Below, piece after piece: positions 39,801 to 47,751 of a stretch of 64,000 bases of DNA. The notes below the pieces were generated by a model, which saw only the letters and a list, made by a program, of their open reading frames with translations, ran no database searches and was not told the DNA's origin. A program made the translations under genes and the position numbers. The DNA is taken from assembly GCA_020847045.1 (NCBI GenBank), contig JADLCT010000011.1, positions 1 through 64,000 on the forward strand, read 5' to 3'. Source of the stretch: Bryobacterales bacterium. Lineage in GTDB: Bacteria; Acidobacteriota; Terriglobia; Bryobacterales; Bryobacteraceae. Within the stretch, counting starts at the first letter, position 1, and each line of letters starts with the position of its first letter.

Positions 39801-41437
39801 GGCAGCTGGAGGCGAGGACTTTCCACGGATGGCGGCCGGGACTGGCCGGCAAGCTGGCCGTGAGCCTTGTGCTCAGCCTGGCGGCCATCCTCCTCGTCTT
39901 CAGCATGCTGAATTTGCGCACGCAGCGCAGGCAGTCCGAAGAGCTTGTGCTGCGCAGCGCCTTGCGCGTGACCGATCTGATTCAGCGCAGCACCCGCTAC
40001 CAGATGCTGCACAACGACCGGGCCGCGTTGGATCAGGCTCTCCGCGACATTGGCGAGGAGAACGGCATCTCACACGTCCGTCTGTTCAGCCGGGATGGCG
40101 TCATCCGGATCGCGGCGGGCAAGGGCGGGGATGCGCCGCCGCCGCCGGTCATAGACCCGGAAAACACCCAACCCAGTTGGCGCACTGTACCTGCCCGCGC
40201 CGCGCATCCGTCCCCGGGACGGCAATTGAACGTGATCCGCCCCATCGCGAACGAAGCCTCCTGCTCCAACGCCGCCTGCCACGCCCATCCGGCATCGCAC
40301 AAGGTTCTTGGCGTGATTGACGCGCACCTCTCACTCGCGGAAGTTGATGCCCAAATCGCCGAACACCAGAGGCTTCTCGCGCGGTTCAGCTTTACCGCCA
40401 TCGCCCTGCTGTGCGCCGTCAGCCTGCTGTTCATCTGGCGCGTCGTTTACCGCCCGGTGCGCGCGCTGCGCGTGGGCACGGCGCGCGTGGCCTCGGGCGA
40501 CCTCGCCTACCGGATTCCGGAGTCCTCGCGCGATGAGCTCGGCGCGCTGGCCCACTCCTTCAATCACATGACCTCCGAGTTGCAGGACGCCCGCGAGGAG
40601 ATCACGTCGTGGGCGCACACGTTGGAAGAGAGAGTAGAGGCCAAGACGCGCGAACTGGAACGCGCCCGGCGTTCGCTCGCCGCCACCGAAACCATGGCTT
40701 CGCTCGGCAAGATATCCGCCGCCGTGGCGCACGAGGTGAACAACCCGCTGTTTGGCATCCTCACTTACGCGCGGCTGGCCCTGCGCGACAACGAAAATGC
40801 TCCGGGGCAGGAGAAGACCGTTGAGCGCCTGCGCGTGATTGAACGGGAGAGCCGCCGGTGCGGCGACATCATCCGCAACCTGCTCAACTTCGCCCGGCCG
40901 CGGCAGCCCTCGCGCCAGCCCACTGATCTCGCCTCGCTGGCCTCCCACGCGCTGGCTCTGCTGAAGCACCCGTTCGAGCTTCAGAACATCACCGTGGAGC
41001 AGGCATTCCCGCCGGACCTGCCCCCCGTGCGCTGCGACCCGGCGCAGATTCAGCAGGTGTTCGTCGCCCTGCTTGTGAACGCCGGCGAGGCCATGCGCGG
41101 CAGCGGCGGCGCCATCCACATCGCCGCCGGGCATCGGGCCGACGAGGTGGACATCCGCATTGCCGACACCGGACCGGGCATTCCCGGTCCCGTCCTGCCT
41201 CACATCTTTGAGCCCTTCTACACCACCAAGGCCGAAGCGCAGGGAACCGGGCTTGGACTGGCCGTCGCCCGCAGCATCGTCGAACAACATGGCGGCAGCC
41301 TGTCGGCCGCCAACCGCGCCCAGGGCGGGGCCGAATTCCTCATCCGCCTGCCCGTTGCGCCTCCCGATCTTCCCGCGGCCGGCGCCGCATCTGATGAACG
41401 TTCCGCCTTCGAGGAGACCTTCCATGGAAAACAATAG
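39797..41437 (+). CDS. sensor histidine kinase with periplasmic domain (CX4CH), HAMP, HisKA, HATPase
   Basis: VAHEVNNPLFGI H-box, DTGPGIPGPVLPHIFEPFYTTK, GTGLGLAVARSIVEQHGG; periplasmic CSNAACHAH. Confidence 0.95.
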   Translation: MRQLEARTFHGWRPGLAGKLAVSLVLSLAAILLVFSMLNLRTQRRQSEELVLRSALRVTDLIQRSTRYQMLHNDRAALDQALRDIGEENGISHVRLFSRDGVIRIAAGKGGDAPPPPVIDPENTQPSWRTVPARAAHPSPGRQLNVIRPIANEASCSNAACHAHPASHKVLGVIDAHLSLAEVDAQIAEHQRLLARFSFTAIALLCAVSLLFIWRVVYRPVRALRVGTARVASGDLAYRIPESSRDELGALAHSFNHMTSELQDAREEITSWAHTLEERVEAKTRELERARRSLAATETMASLGKISAAVAHEVNNPLFGILTYARLALRDNENAPGQEKTVERLRVIERESRRCGDIIRNLLNFARPRQPSRQPTDLASLASHALALLKHPFELQNITVEQAFPPDLPPVRCDPAQIQQVFVALLVNAGEAMRGSGGAIHIAAGHRADEVDIRIADTGPGIPGPVLPHIFEPFYTTKAEAQGTGLGLAVARSIVEQHGGSLSAANRAQGGAEFLIRLPVAPPDLPAAGAASDERSAFEETFHGKQ

Positions 41438-42779
41438 ATTGCGCATCCTGATCGTCGACGACGAAGCCGTTGTGCGGGAATCGCTTACACAGTGGTTCAT
41501 GGCCGAGGGCTACGATGTCTGGGCCGCATCGGGTGGCGCCGAAGCCCTGCGGCTGCTCCAGGACCGCGCGGCCGACCTCGCCCTGCTCGACATCAAGATG
41601 CCCGGCATGGACGGTATGGATCTCCAGGCGCGCCTTCGCGAGATCGATCCCGAGCTTACCGTCATCATCATGACCGGGTTCGCCAGCGTGGAGACCGCCG
41701 TCCGCAGCCTGAAACAGGGCGCCTGGGACTATCTCACCAAGCCCATCGACCCCGACCAGCTCTCCCACGCCGTCTCGAAGGCGCTCGAACACAGGCAAGC
41801 CCGCCGCGAGTTGCGCCGCCTCCGCGAGAGCCTCGAAGAGATGGCCCCGCGCGTCGAGATGGTCGGCAACAGCCCGGCCATGCGCCGCGTCATGGAACTG
41901 GTGGACACCGTCGCCGCCACCGACGCCACCGTGTTGATCACCGGCGAAAGCGGCACCGGCAAGGAGGTGATCGCCCGTTCCATTCACGCCGCCAGCCCGC
42001 GCCGTCACATGCCCATGGTGACCATCCACTGCGGCGCGCTCACCGAAACCCTGCTCGAAAGCGAGCTGTTCGGCCACGAACGCGGCGCTTTCACCGGGGC
42101 GCAGTTTCGCAAGAAGGGCAAGTTCGAGGTGGCCGACGGCGGCACGGTGTTCCTGGATGAGATCAGCGACATCAGCCTGAAGACGCAAACCGACCTTCTT
42201 CGCGTGCTGCAGGAGAAGGAGATTGTGCGCGTGGGCGGCACACACGCCCTGCGCGTCGATTTCCGCTGCATCGCCGCCACCAACCGCAGGCTGGAAGACC
42301 TGGTGCAGGCCGGCGCCTTCCGCCCGGACCTCTACTACCGCCTCCACGTCGTCACCATCGACATGCCCCCGCTCCGCAACCGCCGCGAGGACATCCCGCT
42401 GCTGGCGGCCCACTTCCTGCGCAAGTTCGCCGTGGCCATGAACCTGCCGGAAACCCCGCGTCTTCGTCCGGAAGCCATGGACGCCCTGCTCCGCTACAAC
42501 TGGCCGGGCAACGTCCGGGAGTTGGAGAACGCCATCGAGCGCGCGCTGGTCGTTGGCCGTGGCCAGGAGATCGGGCCGGCTCACTTCGCCCTGAGCCCGT
42601 CCCAGAACGGCTCCTCCGCCTGCGCCGCCCACCAGACCATGACGCTGGACGAGGTGGAACGCATCCACATCGAACGGGTCGTGAAGGATGCGAATCACAA
42701 CTATTCGCGCGCCGCACGCATTCTCGGCATCGACCGTTCCACCTTGTACAACAAGCTGCGCCGTTATGGAACGAAATGA
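41424..42779 (+). CDS. sigma-54-dependent response regulator (NtrC family)
   Basis: Receiver LIVDDEAVV...LLDIKMPGMDG; GESGTGKEVIAR, GAFTGAQF, C-terminal Fis HTH. Confidence 0.96.
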   Translation: MENNRLRILIVDDEAVVRESLTQWFMAEGYDVWAASGGAEALRLLQDRAADLALLDIKMPGMDGMDLQARLREIDPELTVIIMTGFASVETAVRSLKQGAWDYLTKPIDPDQLSHAVSKALEHRQARRELRRLRESLEEMAPRVEMVGNSPAMRRVMELVDTVAATDATVLITGESGTGKEVIARSIHAASPRRHMPMVTIHCGALTETLLESELFGHERGAFTGAQFRKKGKFEVADGGTVFLDEISDISLKTQTDLLRVLQEKEIVRVGGTHALRVDFRCIAATNRRLEDLVQAGAFRPDLYYRLHVVTIDMPPLRNRREDIPLLAAHFLRKFAVAMNLPETPRLRPEAMDALLRYNWPGNVRELENAIERALVVGRGQEIGPAHFALSPSQNGSSACAAHQTMTLDEVERIHIERVVKDANHNYSRAARILGIDRSTLYNKLRRYGTK

Positions 42780-43351
42780 CGCCCGGGATCTCCATCGTCC
42801 GCTTGGGAGAGGGCGTGGATCCCGGGATCGTGGCGGCTTTGCCGGAGACCCTGACGGCGGTCCTGCGTGTCCCCTGTTTGATTGAACCTGAAATCTTAGA
42901 TATCTCCTCCGCCTTCGACCCCGGCCGCCGCCAGTACCGCGTAGACGGGATCCTGCAGATCATGTCGGACGGTATGCACCACCGGGGCGGTGTGCGCAGG
43001 TTGGGTGTGGCCGCCCATGACCTCTTTCTCCCTGTGCTTACGCATGTCTTCGGCGCGGGACAACTGCAGGGCCCTTGCGCGGTTGTTTCGCTCTACCGTT
43101 TGCGCGAGGAGAGCTATGGTCTGGCCGAGTCACGGCCGCTTTTAGAGGAGCGTCTTATCAAGGAATCGTTACATGAGCTCGGGCATACGGCCGGTCTTCG
43201 CCATTGCGCCGCCTGGCAATGCGTCATGTCCTCCAGCAACAGCGTGGAATTGGTGGATTTGAAATCGGCGCAGTATTGCATTCCATGTCAATCGGCTATA
43301 CAACGCGCGTTTCATGGTCACGCCATGTTCCGTTCCTCCGCCTCAGCATGA
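42776..43351 (+). CDS. amzA: archaemetzincin-family zinc metalloprotease
   Basis: HELGHTAGLRHCAAWQCVMSSSNSVELVDLKSAQYCIPCQ: HEXXHXXGX3H plus CX4C and CXXC. Confidence 0.9.
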   Translation: MTPGISIVRLGEGVDPGIVAALPETLTAVLRVPCLIEPEILDISSAFDPGRRQYRVDGILQIMSDGMHHRGGVRRLGVAAHDLFLPVLTHVFGAGQLQGPCAVVSLYRLREESYGLAESRPLLEERLIKESLHELGHTAGLRHCAAWQCVMSSSNSVELVDLKSAQYCIPCQSAIQRAFHGHAMFRSSASA

Positions 43352-43427
43352 GGAATTCATGAAGAGCTGCTGCAAATGGCATCAATCGTGCACCATATCG
43401 AAGTAAAGGTTGCATGGCCTGAGTCAA

Positions 43428-44942
43428 ATGACACAACAGAATGCAAGAAAAATCGAGGTCACAGAGTTAGTTCTGCGCGACGCGCATCAAAGCCTTCTGG
43501 CCACACGCATGGCGACGGAAGATATGATTCCGGCGTGCGAGGACATCGACAAAGCCGGGTATTGGTCTGTGGAGTGCTGGGGCGGGGCGACGTTCGACTC
43601 CTGCATCCGCTTCCTGAATGAAGACCCCTGGGAGAGGCTGCGCACGTTTCGCAAGTTGCTGCCGAACTCCCGTTTGCAGATGCTGCTGCGTGGGCAGAAT
43701 CTCCTTGGCTACCGTCACTACGAAGACACCGTGGTGGACCGTTTCGTGGAGAAAGCCGCCGCCAACGGCATGGATGTCTTCCGCGTGTTCGACGCGCTGA
43801 ACGACGTGCGCAACGTGCGCCGGGCCATCGGCGCCGTGAAGCGCAGCGGCAAGCACGCGCAGGGCACCATCTGCTACACGATCTCGCCTCTGCACACCGT
43901 GCAGGGCTATGTCGAACTGGCCGAGAAACTGGTGGACATGGGCTGCGATTCGCTTTGTCTGAAGGACATGGCCGCCTTGCTGAAGCCGCAACCGGCCTAC
44001 GACATTGTCAGCGCCATCAAGGAATCCCTCGGCGCGGCGGTGCGCGTCCATGTGCACGTGCACGCCACCACCGGCGTCACACTGGTCAGCCTGATGAAGG
44101 CCATCGAAGCCGGCGCCGACGCCGTCGATACGGCCATCAGCTCACTCAGTCTTGGCCCAGGCCACAACCCCACCGAGAGCCTGGTGGAGATGCTGGAGGA
44201 TACCGGCTACACCACGGGCCTCGATATGGAACGCCTGCTGCGCATCAAGGAACATTTCGCCAAAGTCCGCCCGCGCTACGCGGAGTTTCTTTCCAACATC
44301 ACCGGCGTGGAGACGGAAATCTTCCAGTCGCAGATTCCCGGCGGCATGATCTCCAATATGGAGAGCCAGTTGAAACAGCAGGGCGCCGCGGACCGCATCA
44401 AGGAAGTGCTGGCCGAGGTGCCACGCGTGCGCTCCGATGCCGGTTATCCGCCGCTGGTGACGCCTTCCAGCCAGATTGTCGGCACGCAGGCCGTGTTCAA
44501 TGTTCTGATGGGGCGCTACAAGGTGCTTACGGGAGAGTTTGCCGACCTGATGCTCGGCTACTACGGCGAAACCATCGGACCGCGCAACCCCGAGGTGATC
44601 ACGCTCGCCGGAGCGCACGCGAAGAAACCCTCGATTACGCGGCGTCCGGCCGATCTGCTAACGCCCGAATGGGACCAGTTGCGTTCGGGAGCGCTGGCGC
44701 TGGAAGGCTGCAACGGCAGCGACGAGGACGTGCTCACGCACGCCATGTTTCCCCAGGTTGCGCCGCGTTTCTTCAAGACACGCGCCCAGGGGCCGAAGAA
44801 CGCCGGCCGCGACCCACAGGCGGCCGCGCCAGCGCCCGCTACCGGCACACAGGCCGCGGGCCAGTCCCCCGTCCGGTCGCCCATCACGTATGAGGTGAAG
44901 CTGAACGGCCGGACGCATAACGTCACCGTGACGCCGGCTTAG
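43428..44942 (+). CDS. pyruvate/oxaloacetate carboxyltransferase (transcarboxylase 5S-like / OadA-like without biotin domain)
   Basis: TELVLRDAHQSLLATRM, ECWGGATFDSCIRFLNEDPWERLR, LCLKDMAALL. Confidence 0.93.
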   Translation: MTQQNARKIEVTELVLRDAHQSLLATRMATEDMIPACEDIDKAGYWSVECWGGATFDSCIRFLNEDPWERLRTFRKLLPNSRLQMLLRGQNLLGYRHYEDTVVDRFVEKAAANGMDVFRVFDALNDVRNVRRAIGAVKRSGKHAQGTICYTISPLHTVQGYVELAEKLVDMGCDSLCLKDMAALLKPQPAYDIVSAIKESLGAAVRVHVHVHATTGVTLVSLMKAIEAGADAVDTAISSLSLGPGHNPTESLVEMLEDTGYTTGLDMERLLRIKEHFAKVRPRYAEFLSNITGVETEIFQSQIPGGMISNMESQLKQQGAADRIKEVLAEVPRVRSDAGYPPLVTPSSQIVGTQAVFNVLMGRYKVLTGEFADLMLGYYGETIGPRNPEVITLAGAHAKKPSITRRPADLLTPEWDQLRSGALALEGCNGSDEDVLTHAMFPQVAPRFFKTRAQGPKNAGRDPQAAAPAPATGTQAAGQSPVRSPITYEVKLNGRTHNVTVTPA

Positions 44943-44987
44943 AGGCTGCCGTCCCTCGCCTACGGATTGTGGAAACGGGAGAATACT

Positions 44988-46535
44988 ATGCCCACGATGG
45001 ATGAACGATTGGAGCAGTTGCGTGCGCGCCGCGCCGCGCTGCAGGCCGGCGGAGGCGAGGATAAGCTCGACAAGCTCCGCGCCCAAGGCAAACAGACTGC
45101 CCGCGAGCGCATTGACGCTCTCCTCGATGTGGGCAGCTTTCAGGAAACCGGACTTTTCGCCCAGCACCGCGCCACACTGTTCGGCATGGCCGGGAAGGAG
45201 ATGGCCGCCGACGGCGTCGTCACCGGAGCGGGAACCGTGGCCGGACGTCTGATCCACCTGGCCAGCCAGGATTTCTCGGTTGCCGGAGGCTCGGCCGGCG
45301 AGGTGCATTCGATGAAGGTCGCCGACACGATGCAGCAGTCCCTCAAGACCGGCACGCCGTTCGTCTTCATCAATGATTCCGGCGGGGCGCGCGTGCAGGA
45401 GGGCATCGACTCGCTTTCCGGCTATGGCAAGGTGTTCTACGCCAACGTCATGCTCAGCGGCGTCGTGCCGCAGGTTTCCCTCATCTGCGGCCCTTGCGCG
45501 GGCGGCGCCGCCTACAGTCCGGCGCTCACCGACTTCATCATCCAAACGCGCAAGGCCCAGATGTTCATCACCGGTCCCAGCGTCATCAAGCAGGTGACGG
45601 GCGAGAACGTCACGGCGGAGCAACTCGGCGGCCCGGATTCCCACATGGTCCACTCCGGCGTGATCCACTTCATTGCCGGGGACGATGCCGAAGCCGCGCT
45701 GCTCTGCCAGAAGCTTCTCAGCTTTCTGCCTTCGAATAACCTGGAGGACCCGCCCGAGTTTCCCACCGACGGCAACGTGGATCCCAACCCGGCGCTGAAC
45801 GCGCTTGTGCCCATCGAAGGGAAACAGGCCTACGATGTCCGCGACGTCATCGTGAACATCGTGGACACGGGGGATTTTCTGGAGGTGCAGGCCGGCTACG
45901 CCACCAACATCGTCATCGGATTCGCCCGCATTCTCGGCCGCACCATTGGCGTGATCGGCAACCAGCCCAAGGTGAACGCCGGCGTGCTCGACATCAACGC
46001 ATCGAATAAGGCGTCCCGCTTTATCCGTTTCTGCAATGCGTTCAATATTCCGCTGGTCACCTTCGTGGATGTGCCCGGCTTCCTGCCCGGCGTGCAGCAG
46101 GAGTATGGCGGCATCATCCGGCACGGCGCCAAAATGCTGTTTGCCTACTCGGCCGCCACGGTTCCCAAGGTGACCATCATTCTGCGCAAGGCTTTCGGCG
46201 GAGCCTACCTGGCCATGTGTGGCAAGGATCTGGGCGCCGACCGCGTCTTCGCCTGGCCCACCGCCGAGGTGGCTGTTATGGGGGCGGAGGGGGCCGCTGA
46301 GATCGTCTTCAAGCGGGAAATCGACGCCGCCGGCGATCAGGCCGCCAAGCGCCGCGAGAAGATCGAAGAGTACCGCGAAGCATTTTCGACGCCCTACGTC
46401 GCCGCTGGACGCCGTCTGGTGGATGACATCATCGAGCCCGCCGACACGCGCCGCGTCATCGCCCAAACGCTGGAATACCTGCACACCAAGCGTGAGTTGC
46501 GGCCGTCGAAAAAACACGGTCTCATTCCGCTGTAA
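44988..46535 (+). CDS. acyl-CoA carboxylase beta chain (propionyl-CoA carboxylase/transcarboxylase 12S-like)
   Basis: FINDSGGARVQEGIDSLSGYG, CGPCAGGAAYSPALTDF, VPGFLPGVQQEYGGIIRHGAKML. Confidence 0.95.
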   Translation: MPTMDERLEQLRARRAALQAGGGEDKLDKLRAQGKQTARERIDALLDVGSFQETGLFAQHRATLFGMAGKEMAADGVVTGAGTVAGRLIHLASQDFSVAGGSAGEVHSMKVADTMQQSLKTGTPFVFINDSGGARVQEGIDSLSGYGKVFYANVMLSGVVPQVSLICGPCAGGAAYSPALTDFIIQTRKAQMFITGPSVIKQVTGENVTAEQLGGPDSHMVHSGVIHFIAGDDAEAALLCQKLLSFLPSNNLEDPPEFPTDGNVDPNPALNALVPIEGKQAYDVRDVIVNIVDTGDFLEVQAGYATNIVIGFARILGRTIGVIGNQPKVNAGVLDINASNKASRFIRFCNAFNIPLVTFVDVPGFLPGVQQEYGGIIRHGAKMLFAYSAATVPKVTIILRKAFGGAYLAMCGKDLGADRVFAWPTAEVAVMGAEGAAEIVFKREIDAAGDQAAKRREKIEEYREAFSTPYVAAGRRLVDDIIEPADTRRVIAQTLEYLHTKRELRPSKKHGLIPL

Positions 46536-46544
46536 GGAGACTTC

Positions 46545-46886
46545 ATGGCATCGGAACTACGATTGGAATGCAAGTTTCAGATGGCGGAGATGGAGTCCCA
46601 GCTCCGGGACTTGAAGGCGCAGGTGGAGGCGTTGGAGCGCCGTCTGGCTGCGGCGTCCGCAGCCGTCCCTTCGCCCGCACCCACAGCCGCGCGCGTGCCC
46701 ACGCCCGCCACGCCCGATCCACCCGAAATTCAGGAGGAGATCCTGCTGGCCATATCGGCCGCCGTCGCCGCCTTTCTCGGCAAACGCGGGCATATCCGCC
46801 AGATCCGTCTTGCGAGTTCGATGGCCTGGGCTCAGCAGGGGCGCGCATCCATTCAGGCCTCGCACGGCATTGTCGTGCAACGTTAG
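46545..46886 (+). CDS. small OadG/MmdD-like accessory subunit without a TM segment
   Basis: Coiled-coil N-terminus, EEILLAISAAVAAFLGKRGHIRQIRLASSMAWAQQGRASI; position between 12S and BCCP. Confidence 0.6.
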   Translation: MASELRLECKFQMAEMESQLRDLKAQVEALERRLAAASAAVPSPAPTAARVPTPATPDPPEIQEEILLAISAAVAAFLGKRGHIRQIRLASSMAWAQQGRASIQASHGIVVQR

Positions 46887-46898
46887 CGGAGACCAGAC

Positions 46899-47273
46899 AT
46901 GAAACTGAAAGTTACCGTCGATGGCAAAACCTACGAGGTGGAGGTGGAGGCCGCCGAGGATCCCCACCCGGCGCCGGCCGCCTACATGACGCAACCGGCT
47001 CCCGTGCGCGTGCCCGCGGGCGCGCCGCCCGCCCCGGCCGCACCTCCGGCCGAGGGCGGCGATAAGGTGTGCCGCAGCCCCATTTCGGGAATCGTCGTGA
47101 AGCTCAGCGCGCAAACCGGCCAGCAGATCCAGCCCGGAGACATCTTGATTGTCCTGGAAGCCATGAAGATGGAGACCAACATTACGGCGCCCGTGGCGGG
47201 AAGGATCGCCGCCATCAAGGTGAACGTGGGCGACAATGTCCAGAGCGGGCAGGTGGTGGTGGAATTCGAATAG
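46899..47273 (+). CDS. biotin carboxyl carrier protein (1.3S-like)
   Basis: ILIVLEAMKMETNITAPVAG biotinylation motif. Confidence 0.95.
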   Translation: MKLKVTVDGKTYEVEVEAAEDPHPAPAAYMTQPAPVRVPAGAPPAPAAPPAEGGDKVCRSPISGIVVKLSAQTGQQIQPGDILIVLEAMKMETNITAPVAGRIAAIKVNVGDNVQSGQVVVEFE

Positions 47274-47290
47274 CGCCGGAGGAATGCACG

Positions 47291-47749
47291 ATGACACAGG
47301 AACTCTCTCAGGTCCCCGGCTTTCTCTGTGTGGATCATGTCGCCGTTGCCGTCAAGCCCGGTGAACTGGAGCAGCATGTGGCCGCTTATCAGACCATGGG
47401 CTTTACCGAAATCCACCGCGAGGATGTGCTCGGCAAGGATCAGGTCCGCGAGGTTCTGCTGCGCATTGGCGATGGTCCGAACCTGATGCAGTTGCTGGAG
47501 CCGCTCACGCCGGATTCGCCCGTGTCCAAACAGATCGAGAAGGCCGGCGGCCGCGGTGGCTTCGCCCACGTCGCCTTCCGCGTGGCCGACATTCACGCCG
47601 CTTTTCAATACCTCAAGGCGAACGGCTTCCAGATTCTCGACGCCGCCCCGCGCCCCGGCTCCCGGGGCACCACTGTCTTCTTCATGCACCCGAAGACGAC
47701 GGCCCAGGCGGCGTTTGGTTATCTCATCGAAGTGGTGCAGGAGAGCTGA
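47291..47749 (+). CDS. mce: methylmalonyl-CoA epimerase (glyoxalase family)
   Basis: [37 protein letters not shown]; context next to MCM. Confidence 0.87.
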   Translation: MTQELSQVPGFLCVDHVAVAVKPGELEQHVAAYQTMGFTEIHREDVLGKDQVREVLLRIGDGPNLMQLLEPLTPDSPVSKQIEKAGGRGGFAHVAFRVADIHAAFQYLKANGFQILDAAPRPGSRGTTVFFMHPKTTAQAAFGYLIEVVQES

Positions 47750-47751
47750 CC

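Noticed and set aside
44658-46517. 619-aa antisense ORF opposite the 12S-like subunit
   Set aside because: Shadow ORF for the same reasons.
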